Under the pieces are notes generated by a model. That model was given only the letters and a program-made list of their open reading frames with translations, did not search any database and was not told the origin of the DNA. Positions 34,173-45,594 of a stretch of DNA of 64,000 bases are shown here, in pieces. Origin of the DNA: Parelaphostrongylus tenuis (lineage: Eukaryota > Nematoda > Chromadorea > Rhabditida > Metastrongylidae); NCBI GenBank assembly GCA_019055375.1, contig JAHQIW010000304.1, positions 274,602 to 338,601 of the forward strand, written 5' to 3'. Each line of letters opens with the position of its first letter. Positions within the stretch are counted from its first letter, which is position 1. A program made the translations under genes and the position numbers.

Positions 34173-37100
34173 TCAGCGTTTTACTACTGGCTCACATGAC
34201 TCCTCACGTATATTTTTGGCATCGCTTCGATTTTCTACACCTGGTCTGAAGTTGATGTAGAATTTGTCCCATTTCCATATCAATGTCACACCATTCCACT
34301 AAAGAGTAAAGTGAGCTGTAAGCTGAGAGAAAACGTCAGAGAACTTATCTCACCTACCTGGACATTGACTTCAAACGATCATCTTCATTGTGTTTAGTGT
34401 TAAATGCTAACAACTGCATTTTTGTCGCAATTATTACAGAAAAGTTTCGGAACTTTCATCTGATGCAACAGCGATAAGTTCACGCCGTTCTTGTTCCCAT
34501 ATGGGCAAACGGCCACGGTGGCCACTCGAAGCATCGTAAACGATGGGACTCTCAAATTCAACATATGTACTGAGAATTGGTGTAGTAAAAATGCCCAATA
34601 TACAGCAAAAATGTGCCAGACCATTCTTTGAGTGACTAACTTTGCAAATGCTAAGCCTGATACTGCTCCATCACCATATTCGTCACACCTCTGGCTAACT
34701 AATTACTTTTCCAAGGATTTCGGAATTTTCCAACTGGAAAAAGTCCTAATAGCCAAGCTGTTGCTAAAAATCATCTAGAAGGATTTATCACTGACAGAAA
34801 TTCGTCTTTCTATTCCATCGGAATAAAAGACTCAGTTCCTTTTTTCAGAATTGTAAATTCCAGTTGTGGTCCTACTTCTATTAAGACGATTGTTTCTGAG
34901 CGGTGTTACAAAACCCCGAAACTCCGTTCTAAATCGGCCACCACTTATAGATTACTGTACCGATTTCTGCTTGATAACTTACTTCAACAGTCACAATTTC
35001 GTTAGTTGTTGGATTCCAGTCGACGTCGCGAAGGGCTCTCATGTAATTATACAGACGGCAATGAACTGGATCCAGACCTGGGTCGAACACAGCAACTTCG
35101 GACGGTGAGCTTGCCAAAATGTCGTACACTGAAGCAGGTCAATTTCAAGTAGAGTAGAGAACAAAACAAGACAGATCAACTTTGTACAATTGGAATGATG
35201 CTAATGTTCATGAAGTAGGAACTCACCAACAACTTGTCCACGTTCACTACCAGTATAAATATATCTTCTGCCGGTTCGACGAGGAGAAAACTTCGCTCGT
35301 ACTGAGCGATGATCTACGGTATGTCCACGAAACGTTAACACTGATGTGTCTTCTAGACTATTCAAGTATTAGGCGATAAAGAATGTTCCAAAAAATAAGA
35401 ATTTCTAGATATTAACTTTTGAGAGTTGATTTTTTAGCGCATAAGATCGACTGCCAGCTATACTCCCATGGCTGTTGCCGCACACATTCAACCGTCTCCT
35501 GCTAAAGAGAAACAAAAAGAATAGGCACCATGGAAAGTATTCGATTTTTGGCATAACTTACCATCGTTTCACAACCGCAAAATCTGCGCAAATCCCACAG
35601 TTTTATTGAATTGTCCATCGAATTACTAATGAGATACCTTAAGGAGAACATGAAATAACATAAAAGGTCTCGAAAGGTTTTCTTGTACTACAGCTACGCT
35701 GACCGACAAAATCTATAAGTTGTTAACCACGGTCGCGTGTAATGCAGCAGTCAGATGCGCTTCGCACTGCAAAATAAACTTACTGTTTCAATTCCGCGCG
35801 CAGAGAAAACGGATAATGTCGGCACTTTGAAGATATAATCAACCATACATTAAATCACTTTCACAGCCTTCAATGGAGTCGATTGCGCTCTGCGTTCATC
35901 TGTAAACGCAAAACGCTTTAAGCCTCTATCCTTTAGGCCAAACCAAAACTACTCATATAACAACCTGCCGTCGCCTCGAGCATCAATGTATGTTATAAGG
36001 TTCTCGTGTCCAGCGAACACACCTACTGGTTGATCATCAAACTCACCAAGGGCACGACGGTCGTACACCTGTAGATTAAAGTATGAGAAGTGCAAGATTT
36101 TCAGTGTACATCTGCTAACTTGAAATTCACTGAACAACTATGAAGTAAGTCTGACCGAGCGGTATACCTTTACATGACCATCAGCACCTCCAGTGTAGAG
36201 AAGATGAGGGTGTGTATCATCATAACATACAGTATTGGCGGCACCATAATGCGCATAATTAATCATTGCAACCTACAAATCAAACTTTTTAATGATACAT
36301 GTTTTCCCCCTCACTTGCTAATATACAAGACCTTTATGAGAGTAGGAAATCGAAAAATTTACCTCACTCATAGACTCCAAGTCAAGATGTGTACGTTTCC
36401 ATGCGAATCCCCACGTAAAATCTCGTGTCCATCTTGTGGGAACCGCAATGACATCACTGCCTTCATAGTACTGAATACAATCGCACTGAGAAAATGCAAC
36501 TCAATTTCAAACAATGCACTAAAGAAGATGGCAGTTCAAGTGTGTATAAATAAGTTTAAGGTGCACTTGTAAATCGTTTGTGTTGAAGGTACAACTAAAA
36601 AACTCTTAACAGAATTTATACGCTATAGTTTCATCACTTTCCTCTCTTAGAGAACAAGTGCAAATGCGTAAAATCTTGAAGGACGAAAGAGCATGAAGTA
36701 TGAATAAGATCATCAGGATCAGTAACATTACTCACATATCTTGACTGAGAATGCGGCACTTGGTCCATGAAATACCAATGGTATTATCCGATCTGGGTTC
36801 ATTCAAACTGCAAATTACAACGTTTCGAAAGGGAAGAAAGAATTAGATTACATGATACCGTGCGTAAAATATTGAGACACTCCATGTTGCGTAGCAGAGT
36901 GCATCTCCCATGGGATTCATGGCAACATCATAGATATCAAGAGACACAAACGGGACCTAGTAAATATTAAAGATCATAAATCCAATACGTATAAATGTTC
37001 TATAATCCAAATAACGATTACATGCACTACGTTTTTCATCGAATAACGATCGCCTGGAAGACACTGCTGGAAGAACCGTATACTTTCATCTGGAAATATT

Positions 37101-37700
37101 TTAAGAACCACTAACCACATGCACATTCTTCTCCACTTAACAAGTTGAAATTAATGTTTAGTATCTCAGTTTAGTTGTATACTAGTAACACCAAAGATTT
37201 GCTGTTGAGGAAAGACTCAAAGACTTTCCTTGAGGAAAGAGTGCTGTGAAATAATGCTCACACCTTTGCTAGCGACCATGAGTTCGCTGCCATCCTTTAC
37301 GAACTGAGAAAAGAGATTTGCGGATTCCAATTCATTTATTAAGTGTCGTCGATTTGGGAGAAACCTGAGTATAGAAAATGGAGCAAATGGGTCCTTATTT
37401 TGAACTAAACAAACATGGAGAAATTCAGGATGAGTTGGTCAATAATGATCTATCAAAATATACATTCATTCTTCTTATTGAAATATAAATCTTATTGAAA
37501 TATGTAATTTACTGGTTGACTACGGCGGTTTTCATTCCGAGGCACATAGAACTGCCACCAAGTGGTTTGAGAATTTCGCGACCAGAACACAATCTGATGA
37601 TGTTAGTTGATGTCAAACTCCATCCATGACAGCTACATTGCACCTCCTCGCGCAGTTCGCGGAACGCCTTAATTATGACAATTATGACAGCGACCGTAAT
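34173..37700 (-). CDS. wdr-23: DCAF11/WDR-23-like WD40 protein (CUL4-DDB1 substrate receptor), one frameshift
   Basis: A WD40 propeller protein of the DCAF11 family. Such proteins recruit substrates to CUL4-DDB1 ubiquitin ligase; the C. elegans member represses the stress factor SKN-1. Exons (minus strand, GT/AG borders, phases consistent): 37264-37364 (FLPNRR..FVKDGSELMVASK), 37031-37089 (DESIRFFQ), 36859-36956 (DVAMNPMGDALCYATW), 36736-36807, 36363-36470 (RFPQDGHEILRG), 36168-36272, 35965-36068 (YDRRALGEF..FAGHENLITYIDARGDGR), 35562-35637 (YLISNSMDNSIKLWDLRRF), 35417-35501, 35227-35352 (LTFRGHTV..RRYIYTGSERGQVV), 34983-35128 (ALRDVDWNPTTNEIV), 34173-34298 (LIWKWDKF..stop). An open region at 37,505-37,700 (AFRELREEVQCSCHG) is probably an N-terminal exon. 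The 36363-36470 exon is 108 nt where phase demands 109, because a T is missing in the HIF-D codons, and an in-frame TGA follows. This is either an assembly error or early decay. Start codon not found. Confidence 0.85.
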
Positions 37701-38852
37701 CTTGGCATTAACTCATTGCATTGAATGACATTCTATCTACTAAGGCAAAAAGCAACTACACGTAAATGGAGTCCTCCATTTCTTCGGCACTTGGAGTAGA
37801 AGTTGACTAACACACTAGCATATTAGCAACATTCTGTTAATCAAAATATTCAAAAATATGGAAATAGGAAAGCTTTATTAGCTTCTCTAGAACAACTTTC
37901 TCGTCCTCTCTGCAACTGGATGGATTTTTCATAAATATGAGCTTAAATGATAAGTTGACACTTGATTGAAGGTTGAGATTTGACTTGGAATGATATAACG
38001 ATGTCTATCAGAGTGAAAAACAAAATTACTGTGGACAAACCTTCTGATGTCCAACTGTCAAGTGGCCTACAATTGCCATATTTCACTCTTGTAAGAAGAG
38101 AGTTATCCGAAGACTAATACCTGAAGGAAAAAGAGATTTATCAAAAGACGACCAGACTCTGGATCATTTGAGCAATCTCTTTCGCCGTGCATGATGTCAA
38201 GGAGTGTTTCCTCCTTCAAACATCTTGATTTATTGTAAGAGAAAAGGGTGTTCATTTAATGACTTGATACGAGGTAAATTGAGACAGTAGAAACTGACGA
38301 AAATACGGTTTTATAAAAATTACCAAGAACGTTATACAGGTCGCCTCAGAAATGATTCATCTACAAACAATTATAGAATAAATGAAGTTGAGTAGGAAGA
38401 TGTGGAATGTCAACGAAACGAATCACTGGAGCACAAATGAGCGACAGTATGAGTGCGCCGGAAACGTGTTCGCAATAACAAGAGCATATGTATCAATCGC
38501 TGGATGTATAGTAGTGAACAGGAGTTGATGTACTCGCTTCTGACGCAGAAGCAGAAGAAGGACTGCAATCGCCGAGCTGGTGAAGAATTAATATCAAGGA
38601 TTATTCATGAGATCATACAAACTCAAAAAAACTGTAGTACAAGCTGAGTAGCTAATTTTAATCGGAATGTCTACAAACGGCGCATATCATGTTCGAAAAG
38701 GTGGCCCTTTTAGGCTGCTGGCGCGCTTTTCAATGGCAATTCGGTATGGACGTGGTAAGAATGAGATTTTGAGACGTCCTCATCAATACTAAAAGACGGA
38801 TATCACCAAAAACTTTTGTGCAGGTATACCTGGTGAGATCTATTTCTCTCGC
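37701..38852. other. upstream region of the WDR-23-like gene, nothing recognised
   Basis: Should contain the promoter and first exon(s) if the gene is complete, but none could be supported. Open frames at 38,050-38,260 (minus) and 38,453-38,647 (plus) lack recognisable motifs. Confidence 0.35.
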
Positions 38853-38906
38853 TTTATATATGCATATATACATTTATATATGGATATATATATATATATA
38901 TATTTG
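38853..38906. repeat. (TATA)n microsatellite
   Basis: tatatgcatatata followed by an uninterrupted (at)n run. Confidence 0.9.
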
Positions 38907-38907
38907 T

Positions 38908-39160
38908 CACTTTATTGGTCCGTCTTCATTGAGTTTTTTCTTCACTGTGAGTATCCTAGTACTTCTAACATTCAATTTGTTTCTCGCCTCATTCTTGAAC
39001 GCCGTAGAATACCAATCGAGCGAGCCTCCTTGCAGTCTCGAGGATAGACTGGCTGTGGTTTTCCATAGGACGTCCTTGCTCAGTGCCGGAGTGTTGGGGG
39101 TGGAGCCGGTTCCACGCGCGCTGCGATGAGCATCACAACCACTCGGTCACAGCGCCTCCA
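38908..39160 (-). mobile_element. SINE family B, copy 2
   Basis: On the minus strand: head GGAGGCGCTGTGACCGAGTGGTTGTGATG (tRNA A-box-like GACCGAGTGG), body with GGAACCGGCTCCACCCCCAACACTCC, and 3' end CAATGAAGACGGACCAATAAAGTG. Flanked on both sides by TA-rich microsatellites. Confidence 0.8.
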
Positions 39161-39310
39161 CATACGTAAATGTACATACATACGCAGATGCAAATGCTCA
39201 TGAATACATATATATATATATATGTATATGTATGTATACATATATGTATGTGTATATGTGGAATGCACTGTATGAGTTTGCATATACACATACACATACA
39301 CTACATATCT
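39161..39310. repeat. (TACA/TATG)n microsatellite
   Basis: About 150 bp of tacatacatacg, (ta)n, gtatatgtatg and catacacatac units. Confidence 0.9.
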
Positions 39311-39329
39311 ATACAAGGTGCGGAAATGT

Positions 39330-40460
39330 TCTGCCAATTTTTCACATATTTCAACAGTAAAAAACACTGCATAAGCAATTTAATCCATTTAATTGGAAGA
39401 GTGACCATGTTCATCAGATCAAAAACGATAACAGTGGACGAAAGCTTAGCGCAAATTGTCAAAATTGCCTCCATTGGCCTTATATAGTTGCAAAGTCGCT
39501 TGGAAAGTTTTCAACCATACTTGCACCTGTTTCCGTAGCAATGTCGTCCCAAGAGCGTGCCAAAGCCATTCTAAGCTCGTCCAGGCTAGTGCAGTGAGTA
39601 GCCGAGACTTTCTTCTCCATAATGGTTTACACAAAGTAATCCATTGGGCTGAGATTCGGCGAGTTTGACAGCTAAATGTCTTTGTCCTGAAGCCCCGGTA
39701 ACAACTCTCGACAGATGACAGTCGTAGAGCAGAATGGGCACAAGCCTAGTCCTACTGAAGCGTAAATTTGTCAACGCAAAGTGTTCTGTGCTCGAGTGTT
39801 TCAGTAGGCTCCCTAAAACTTGCTGTCCATTGCTGGCAGCGCTGATTTTGACGAATCCGTTGGTGAAGGTTGAAGGCGTCATTCCGGTGGCGCAAAATGG
39901 TAATCTAGACCATTACAAAAACAGGAAAATGACTACGGTCCATGGTTTTCATTACTGCGGACTTTTGCTGGCCCTTCTGGAGAAGTTGACGTCGATTTTG
40001 GCGATTGTGGGATGGTCTGACGTAAATTTCTTCTCATCCATGAAAAGCACCTCCGACAAACGAGCACCAGCTATCACACAAATCATCACAGCGAACCTCT
40101 GGAAGCCGTTTTTCTTGCATTTTCTTGTTCAGGAAGTTTACACGGCGATCTTGTAGCTGCGCAGCTTCAGCTTATTCTTCACAATATTTCAGGCGCTCCA
40201 CTCCTGATTCAGAGTCATTTGCGCATAGAACTCTCCAGATTTGGTTGAACTTGGCACGGATCTTCTGGATGTCTTCCAGAGAAGACGAAGCGATTAGGGA
40301 CTTTTGGAAAACGGTCCCACAATCCTTCCGATCTCTTCAAAACATTTCATGGCTTTATAAACACTTGTTAGTTTGAAACCAACAACATTGTCGGTTGTTT
40401 TCATCCCGTCTTGTGCAACTCGACTATGCGACACATTGATTTTACAACTCATAACTTGAT
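39330..40460 (-). pseudogene. mariner-like transposase relic
   Basis: Minus-strand remains of a Tc1/mariner transposase, the enzyme that excises and inserts its own DNA at TA sites. In shifting frames one can follow RVFSWMRRNLR-type text corresponding to the catalytic D-E-K region (about 40,050), the middle (39,586-39,882), and the C-terminal part around 39,446-39,634 (SLEWLWHALGTTLLRKQVQVWLKTFQATLQLYKANGG), which has the layout of the mariner tail. Many stops, and no intact terminal repeats found. Family call is by motif layout and moderately sure. Confidence 0.6.
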
Positions 40461-40504
40461 CATTCCTAAAAATAGAAGAATAAATAAAAGAGACGGTTCC
40501 TTGT

Positions 40505-40960
40505 GATTATAAGGGAACGAATGAAAATTCGATCTCATTCGCTGGAGAGGAAGTTTTCATAGGAATGTTAGTAACCATTCGAAAGCTGAGCCTTCAGGCC
40601 ACTGCCCCACGTCGTCGATTTTTCATAACACCTTTTTATAACGCTGTGATCTAGACGCGAAATTAGTTCATACTTCTCCCCAAAAGAAGCTCTTTCTTTA
40701 GACTTTCAGCAGTTATAAAATGGCATAGTGCTTCCTAATGTCAACGCTATGGTTATATTCTGCAAAGACCGTTTCTCTGCAACGCAGCAGGTAAAATAAG
40801 TTGAATCCGATAAGTGCGAAAGGACAAACGAGGCCATTCACGTTGTGGTGCGTGTGGCGGTCACATGTCTGCTTACGCAATACTTCTCTACGCGTTTATA
40901 GGATAAAAAAAACATTAGCATCAGGAATCACTACGCGAAACGCATGACTCTGTTACGAAA
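40505..40960. mobile_element. F-family element, copy 4 (left half)
   Basis: Left arm gggaacgaatgaaaattcgatctcattcgctggagagg..gttagtaaccattcgaaagctgag..ccccacgtcg, then interior text (cgtttctctgcaacgcagcaggtaaa). The right arm is replaced by a P-family half element. Confidence 0.75.
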
Positions 40961-40984
40961 TGACTTCGAATACAATTCCAAAAA

Positions 40985-41250
40985 AGAATGATTTAAGCTC
41001 AAAAAGGGGTTGGTACGCCCAGGGTCATACACCGGTGTTTCGGAGGTACGTCCTCCTCGTCAGTGACCCCCGCCCCACATTCAGCCCTGCATTGAAGCAA
41101 GGAGGGAGGCGTATGTGGTGATGGAACAGTGTACAATGACACTGGTCCATCACCACCTCTCAGTCGATAGATTTTTGCTGATAGATCAAAACTATATCAA
41201 AAGATCGACTGTTTTTTCGACTGTGACTTCGAATACTTTGACTCTGCCAT
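40985..41250. mobile_element. P-family half palindrome, copy 2
   Basis: Shares with the left arm of the 25.7-26.2 kb palindrome: caccggtgtttcggagg.., ctcctcgtcagtgacccc, gccctgcattgaagcaaggagg, gatgg..acaatgacactgg..catcaccac, cagtcgatagat. The second arm is missing. Confidence 0.7.
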
Positions 41251-41256
41251 GAATTC

Positions 41257-41640
41257 GCGCCTCGGCGGCGAGCAGCCTATAAGTAAGAAGTGCATGATAC
41301 TGCGCCCACTGAGAAGAAGGTTGTCGGTTCAATCCCCTATCATGACGTCCCACTGCAGCTTTCTTAGTGCAATTTTTCTGCTTTCACTACAGTATGTTCA
41401 AATCACTGACCTATCATTATAGTAAAAACTGACACACAAGCGAGTGAAATGTTAGACAACACCGTTTTTGCTACAACAATTACGTTGTAGAAGAACACAA
41501 TACTAATCGGCACGAGAAAATAACCCCAAAAAAGTTACAGCGAAGCATAGTATTAAAGGATTGAACCACCACCTTTCTCTCCGATAGGTAGCAGCACAAG
41601 GTATTCGTCACTATGGGCTGCTCGCCTTCGAGCCGCCCGC
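41257..41640. mobile_element. palindrome with tRNA B-box-like arms (second tRNA-like hairpin type)
   Basis: gcggcgagcagcctataagt (left) is mirrored by ctatgggctgctcgcc (right). Both arms carry a pol III B-box-like GGTTCAATCC sequence oriented inward-to-outward (plus at about 41,325, minus at about 41,560). It resembles family T in layout but not in sequence. A 99-codon frame starting in the right arm (41,613) is treated as chance. Confidence 0.55.
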
Positions 41641-42160
41641 CACGCGCGCGACAAGGAAGCCCAGCGTTATGGGTCTTTCGCCCCCAATGTGTTAAAGAAG
41701 AGGACTACTACTTCATTGACGCCAAAACGATTGAAAGCCTGAAGAGTCAGTGCTCGGCATCATACTATTCACTGACCCGGTCAGTGTATTTTACAGACAA
41801 CACAAATCCCTGCGCTACACTTATTTTTTCGAAAAGCACAATATCTAAGATGATTTTCAATACTGCTGCAACTTTTATTTTAGTCATAACTACTGTTAGA
41901 GTCCAGCATTGATATACATATGCAGGGCTGTTATAGAATATTTCATTGTGGCCGACGTTTCAGCCGTGTCACCTTTTTCAGCCGCACAAAATCTGAAGTC
42001 AAGTCAAGTATCCGCAGCAGTTCGCTCTTCTAGCGGTGTGGGTCTTCAGTAGTCCATGCATCCAGCGAAGTCAGGTGGTGTAGGGCATGGCACAAACAAA
42101 GCAGCATTGCCCTTCTACTTGAGAATCGGCATTATTTTGTAGAAGTTTTTCCCGTCATTG
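41641..42160. other. nothing recognised
   Basis: No supported feature. Confidence 0.4.
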
Positions 42161-42391
42161 GGGTGCCGTGGCCGAGTAGTTGTGATGGCGGTCGCTGCGC
42201 GTATCCCATTACTCTCCGGTAGTCAACAACGAACAATCTCTGGAAGGCCAAAGCCAGGCTATGCCCGAGATTGTATGGAGTCGCGCTCAACCAGTATTCT
42301 ACGACGTTGAAAAACGAAAAGGATGCTAGAAGCACTAGGATCCGCACAGTGAAAAGAAATCGGTGAAGACGGATCGACAAAGTATGAAGTG
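42161..42391 (+). mobile_element. SINE family B, copy 3
   Basis: Head gggtgccgtggccgagtagttgtgatgg (clear tRNA Ser/Leu-type A box), body with tctccggtagtcaacaacgaac and ttctacgacgttgaaaa, 3' end gtgaagacggatcgacaaagt. The best-preserved head of the family here. Confidence 0.82.
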
Positions 42392-42489
42392 TAAGTATTT
42401 TACCTCATTGTGCGTTTATGCGGTCTAATACTTTCGAACACGGTATAGGATGAGAGGATATAAAACTTCAAAGCTAAGAATCGCAATTT

Positions 42490-42740
42490 CTTTCAGTAAT
42501 GTGACTGACGTGAAAGCGAGTGCTTTTTTCTCGCTGCATTGAAAAGTCGTACATGCAAGGAAAACATTGAAAGATGTATGGAAGAATATCGAACATAAAC
42601 AGGATAAGGTAGATGCAGAAATCCTTTCAAAACACGGACCAAAGGCAATCTAAAGAAGGAAAACCAGAATCGAAAGATGCACGGCTGTAAAGAAGCTGCC
42701 GGAGTGGACGGCGTGGGCTCTACACTTGCCACGACTACAG
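42490..42740 (-). mobile_element. probable degenerate SINE B fragment
   Basis: On the minus strand, the text near 42,690-42,735 (gtggcaagtgtagagcccacgccgtccactccgg) resembles the SINE B stretch just after the head. The remainder is too diverged to follow. Confidence 0.35.
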
Positions 42741-43179
42741 TAATCTAAATTTAGGCGTCGTCTTCTTTGTGCTATTGACTTTTACGTCGGACGATTTTCT
42801 CATGTGTTCGCTATCGATGTCCATAATATTCCTCGTTATATGATTTCTGTCAGCATCTCGTCATCCCAGATGTGCCTGATCTACACTGACAGCTGTACTG
42901 TTTATCATTTTAGTAACGGCGTGGTTTCTATAGTACTGGCCGCATTGCGACCACGTCTGATTTTGAGTTGGCAGATGAACACTCGTCCGACGGAGAATCG
43001 ACGGGTAAGCTCGTCCGATGGCCCCTGAAACACATAGCTCTCAGCTCAGCGATTTTTGAGTTTTTGAGACTTTCTATCAATTAGAAGACTTGAAAAATGA
43101 AAATTATATTTCTGTAGAGCTTTTGCTCACTCTACTGCTTGAGTTGTGTCTTATGACAGTTGAAAGATCATACAAGATT
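42741..43179. other. nothing recognised
   Basis: Contains a short shared motif (gtagagcttttgctcactctactgcttga) that also occurs near 31,672 between the two head-to-head RTE copies; otherwise empty. Confidence 0.35.
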
Positions 43180-43770
43180 GTTCCACAAATTTGGGATCTG
43201 AAGCAATAAACAAAAAATCTAATCACCAGCAGTACTTAAAACCGCTTAGTCTTCGTATCTTTTAATTGCACATTTCCTTGTGAACATTTTGATGTACAAC
43301 TTGCCCATGCTCGCTTCAAGATGGAACTGTTTTGGGGACAAATTCGCCCCGTTACTCATGCACGAGTTACCATGTAGGGGAAGTGCTGGTGAAGCTGCGC
43401 GCAGGATTGATGGAGCTTCCTGTGGACGGTCTGAGCGCAGCTGAATCTCCAGACTGTTCTATCCACCTCTTCGCGAACCACTTTCTAGCCGCCCTTTCTG
43501 CAAACGTATCATCGCTCCGAACTTTGTTAATCTTGCGTGCCGCTTCACTAGCATTTTCCCCTACGTGCCATTTTCCTATGAGTAGTAAGCAAATTCATTC
43601 CCACGATAGCTCTTTTTTAAGGCCGGTATAGGCAAGTTGCATACCAAAATGTTCAAAAGAAATGCTCAATTCAATGATAACAAAATCATGCACTTGTAAA
43701 TACTTCTGATTGATGAATTTGGTGTTCATCGCTCCAGTGGCAAACATTGGAACTACCAAATGATATTCCT
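43180..43770. mobile_element. R-family inverted-repeat element, copy 3
   Basis: Nested inverted pairs: gaagcaataaacaaaaaatc with gatgaatttggtgttcatcgctcc, and cacatttccttgtgaacattttgatgtacaacttgcc with ggcaagttgcataccaaaatgttc. The core shares ggagcttcctgtggac and catcgctccgaac with copy 1. About 590 bp, non-coding. Confidence 0.72.
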
Positions 43771-43847
43771 TGACATCCAACTACATTCTCTCGAAATATG
43801 AGAGGCATTTGGTATGACAGCGATTACAACTGTGCTCCAAAGAAGGG

Positions 43848-45044
43848 TATCACCTGTATCACCTGTCGTCCCGTTGATCGTCGGGTGACTCGAGCGGGTA
43901 CCAGCAACTCTTCCATTTTTCCCTATCGCGTGCTAGAGTAGCCCAGCGGGTCCTCCTCGCTCTAGGGATTCGCTGAGCATCATATCTTTCTTCCTATCGC
44001 TTTCGTGAAGAAATCGTACCAACGGGTCAGTGGTCTTCCTTTAGAGCGCTTGACGTCCCGAGGAATCCAGTCGGTAACGGCTCTCGTCCATCGGTTGTCG
44101 TTGAAGCGCATCACGTGTCCGGCCCACCTTATTTTCGATATCCTGGCGCGTAGGAACGGCGTCTCTGATTTTCGATCGTTGACGTAGGTCGGAACTTCGG
44201 ATCCTTTCTCTCATTTGCGAGATACGGGATACTCTTAGCATCGACCTTTCCACTGCGCGTTCGATAACTCCAAGTGATCTTTCATCCTGCTTACGTAGCG
44301 ACCAGGTTTCTGCTGCATACGTTAGGGCAGGGATAATTGTCGAGTCGAAAAGGTGGGCACGGAGTCGGATGTTCTTTGTCCTCCACTACATCTTCGATGC
44401 TCTTAAACGTTCCCCAAGCCGCTCGTTTCCTCCTGCTCAACTCTGGGCTAGGTCGTTCATAATGTTGATTTCACGACCTAGATAGATGTAACTGGAGCAT
44501 TCGGAAATTGTCGTTCCGTTGAGCGTGAATGGGGCATTAGAAACCCATCCGTTCCTCATGAACATTGTTTTCGTTAGATTCAGTTGAAGACAATCTTTCC
44601 ACAGGCGTTATCGAAATCAGTCAACATTTGTTCCGCTTGGTTGATGTTTGGTGTTATGAGAACGATATCGTCAGCAAAGCGAAGATGGTTTAATTGTCGA
44701 CCGTCAATTTTCTCCCCCATTTCGTCCCATTCTAATGTTCGCATGACGTTTTGTGGGGTGGCAGTGAATAATTTGGGGAAATTGTATCGCCTTATCGAAC
44801 CCCTCTCCTTACGTCAATGGTGATATTGTTGTAGAATGGAGATATTCTGGTCGTGAAATCTTTATGAAGCTCACGAAGGATCATTATGTGCCGAGTAGGG
44901 ACGCCCTGGTTATCCAGAGCCTTTATAACTGCTTCTGTTTCCACTAAATCAAAGGCTTTCTTCAGATCGATAAAAGTGAGACAGAGTGGTTGTTTGTACT
45001 CTCGCGAAGCTTCAATGACTCTTGTGATCGTGTGGATGTGGTCT
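43848..45044 (-). pseudogene. RTE-type retrotransposon, 3' part with RT remnants (copy 3)
   Basis: Minus-strand RT fragment from about 45,044 (IDHIHTITRVIEASREYKQPL, DLKKAFDLVETEAVIKAL, GVPTRHIMILREL, SPFYNNITIDVRRGVR) through the FADD-region text at about 44,690 to the C-terminal segment (about 44,200-43,850). It ends in gtatcacctgtatcacctgtcg, the same GATACAGGTGATAC-type end as copy 1. Frameshifts throughout. It is directly followed by an inverted piece of the RTE leader. Confidence 0.88.
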
Positions 45045-45173
45045 AACAAAAACAGTAACAAATATGGGCCTCATTTCCCTGACCTGAAAGAGCCCCTGGT
45101 ACGGCAGCGCCAGGTAGGACGAGTACGGAGAGGCTGCTAAACTCTCAGGGCCGAACTAGGCTGCCAAGAAAGG
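45045..45173 (+). mobile_element. inverted RTE 5'-leader segment joined to copy 3
   Basis: On the plus strand (opposite to copy 3) this reads the RTE leader: acaaatatgggcctcattt.., gtacggcagcgcca.., gagaggctgctaaa..tctcagggcc. It matches the reverse complement of 31,021-31,120 in copy 2. The 5'-ward end lies at the junction with the RT part. Confidence 0.82.
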
Positions 45174-45594
45174 GTACGTGTAATAAATTTTGCTGCTAGC
45201 TCGAAGTGTCCCATTTAGAACTGAAAATGCAGCTAAGTCAGTAGTGATGAAGTTGATGAACGTTTGGCTTGATAAAGAAAGACATTTACGAGCCAGTAAT
45301 CAATATATTAACATCTATTTAGCTGTAAGCTTACTGCAAAGAACAATTGGCCGCATTTGTCGAGAAATACAAGAGGATTCCAAAGCAGGTGATTTGCCAT
45401 GGACTCAATTGGGAAGGCGGTTGGACTGCACAACAAAGTCGCAGTAGATTCTGGTCACGAGATATAAAGATGAAGGGGCCGTTATTTTGGTGTCCACAAA
45501 TCATGATGCCAATTTCTCGTTACTTCGTTATAACCTAAGGTGACTGAAGACTATAACGAATGATAACTGTTTGTGTACTTATATTTTAGACGGC

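Noticed and set aside
34400..34624. Open frame inside the last intron of the WDR-23-like gene
   Set aside because: Phase does not fit the upstream donor at 34,983, and the true last exon (34,173-34,298) is confirmed by the matching exon of the duplicate at 52,394-52,471.
36174..36572. 132-codon plus-strand open frame
   Set aside because: Shadow of WDR-23-like exons coded on the minus strand.
41613..41912. 99-codon plus-strand frame starting MGCSPSSRPP
   Set aside because: The start lies in the GC-rich arm of a palindrome and the rest is unrelated AT-rich text; no splice or homology support.
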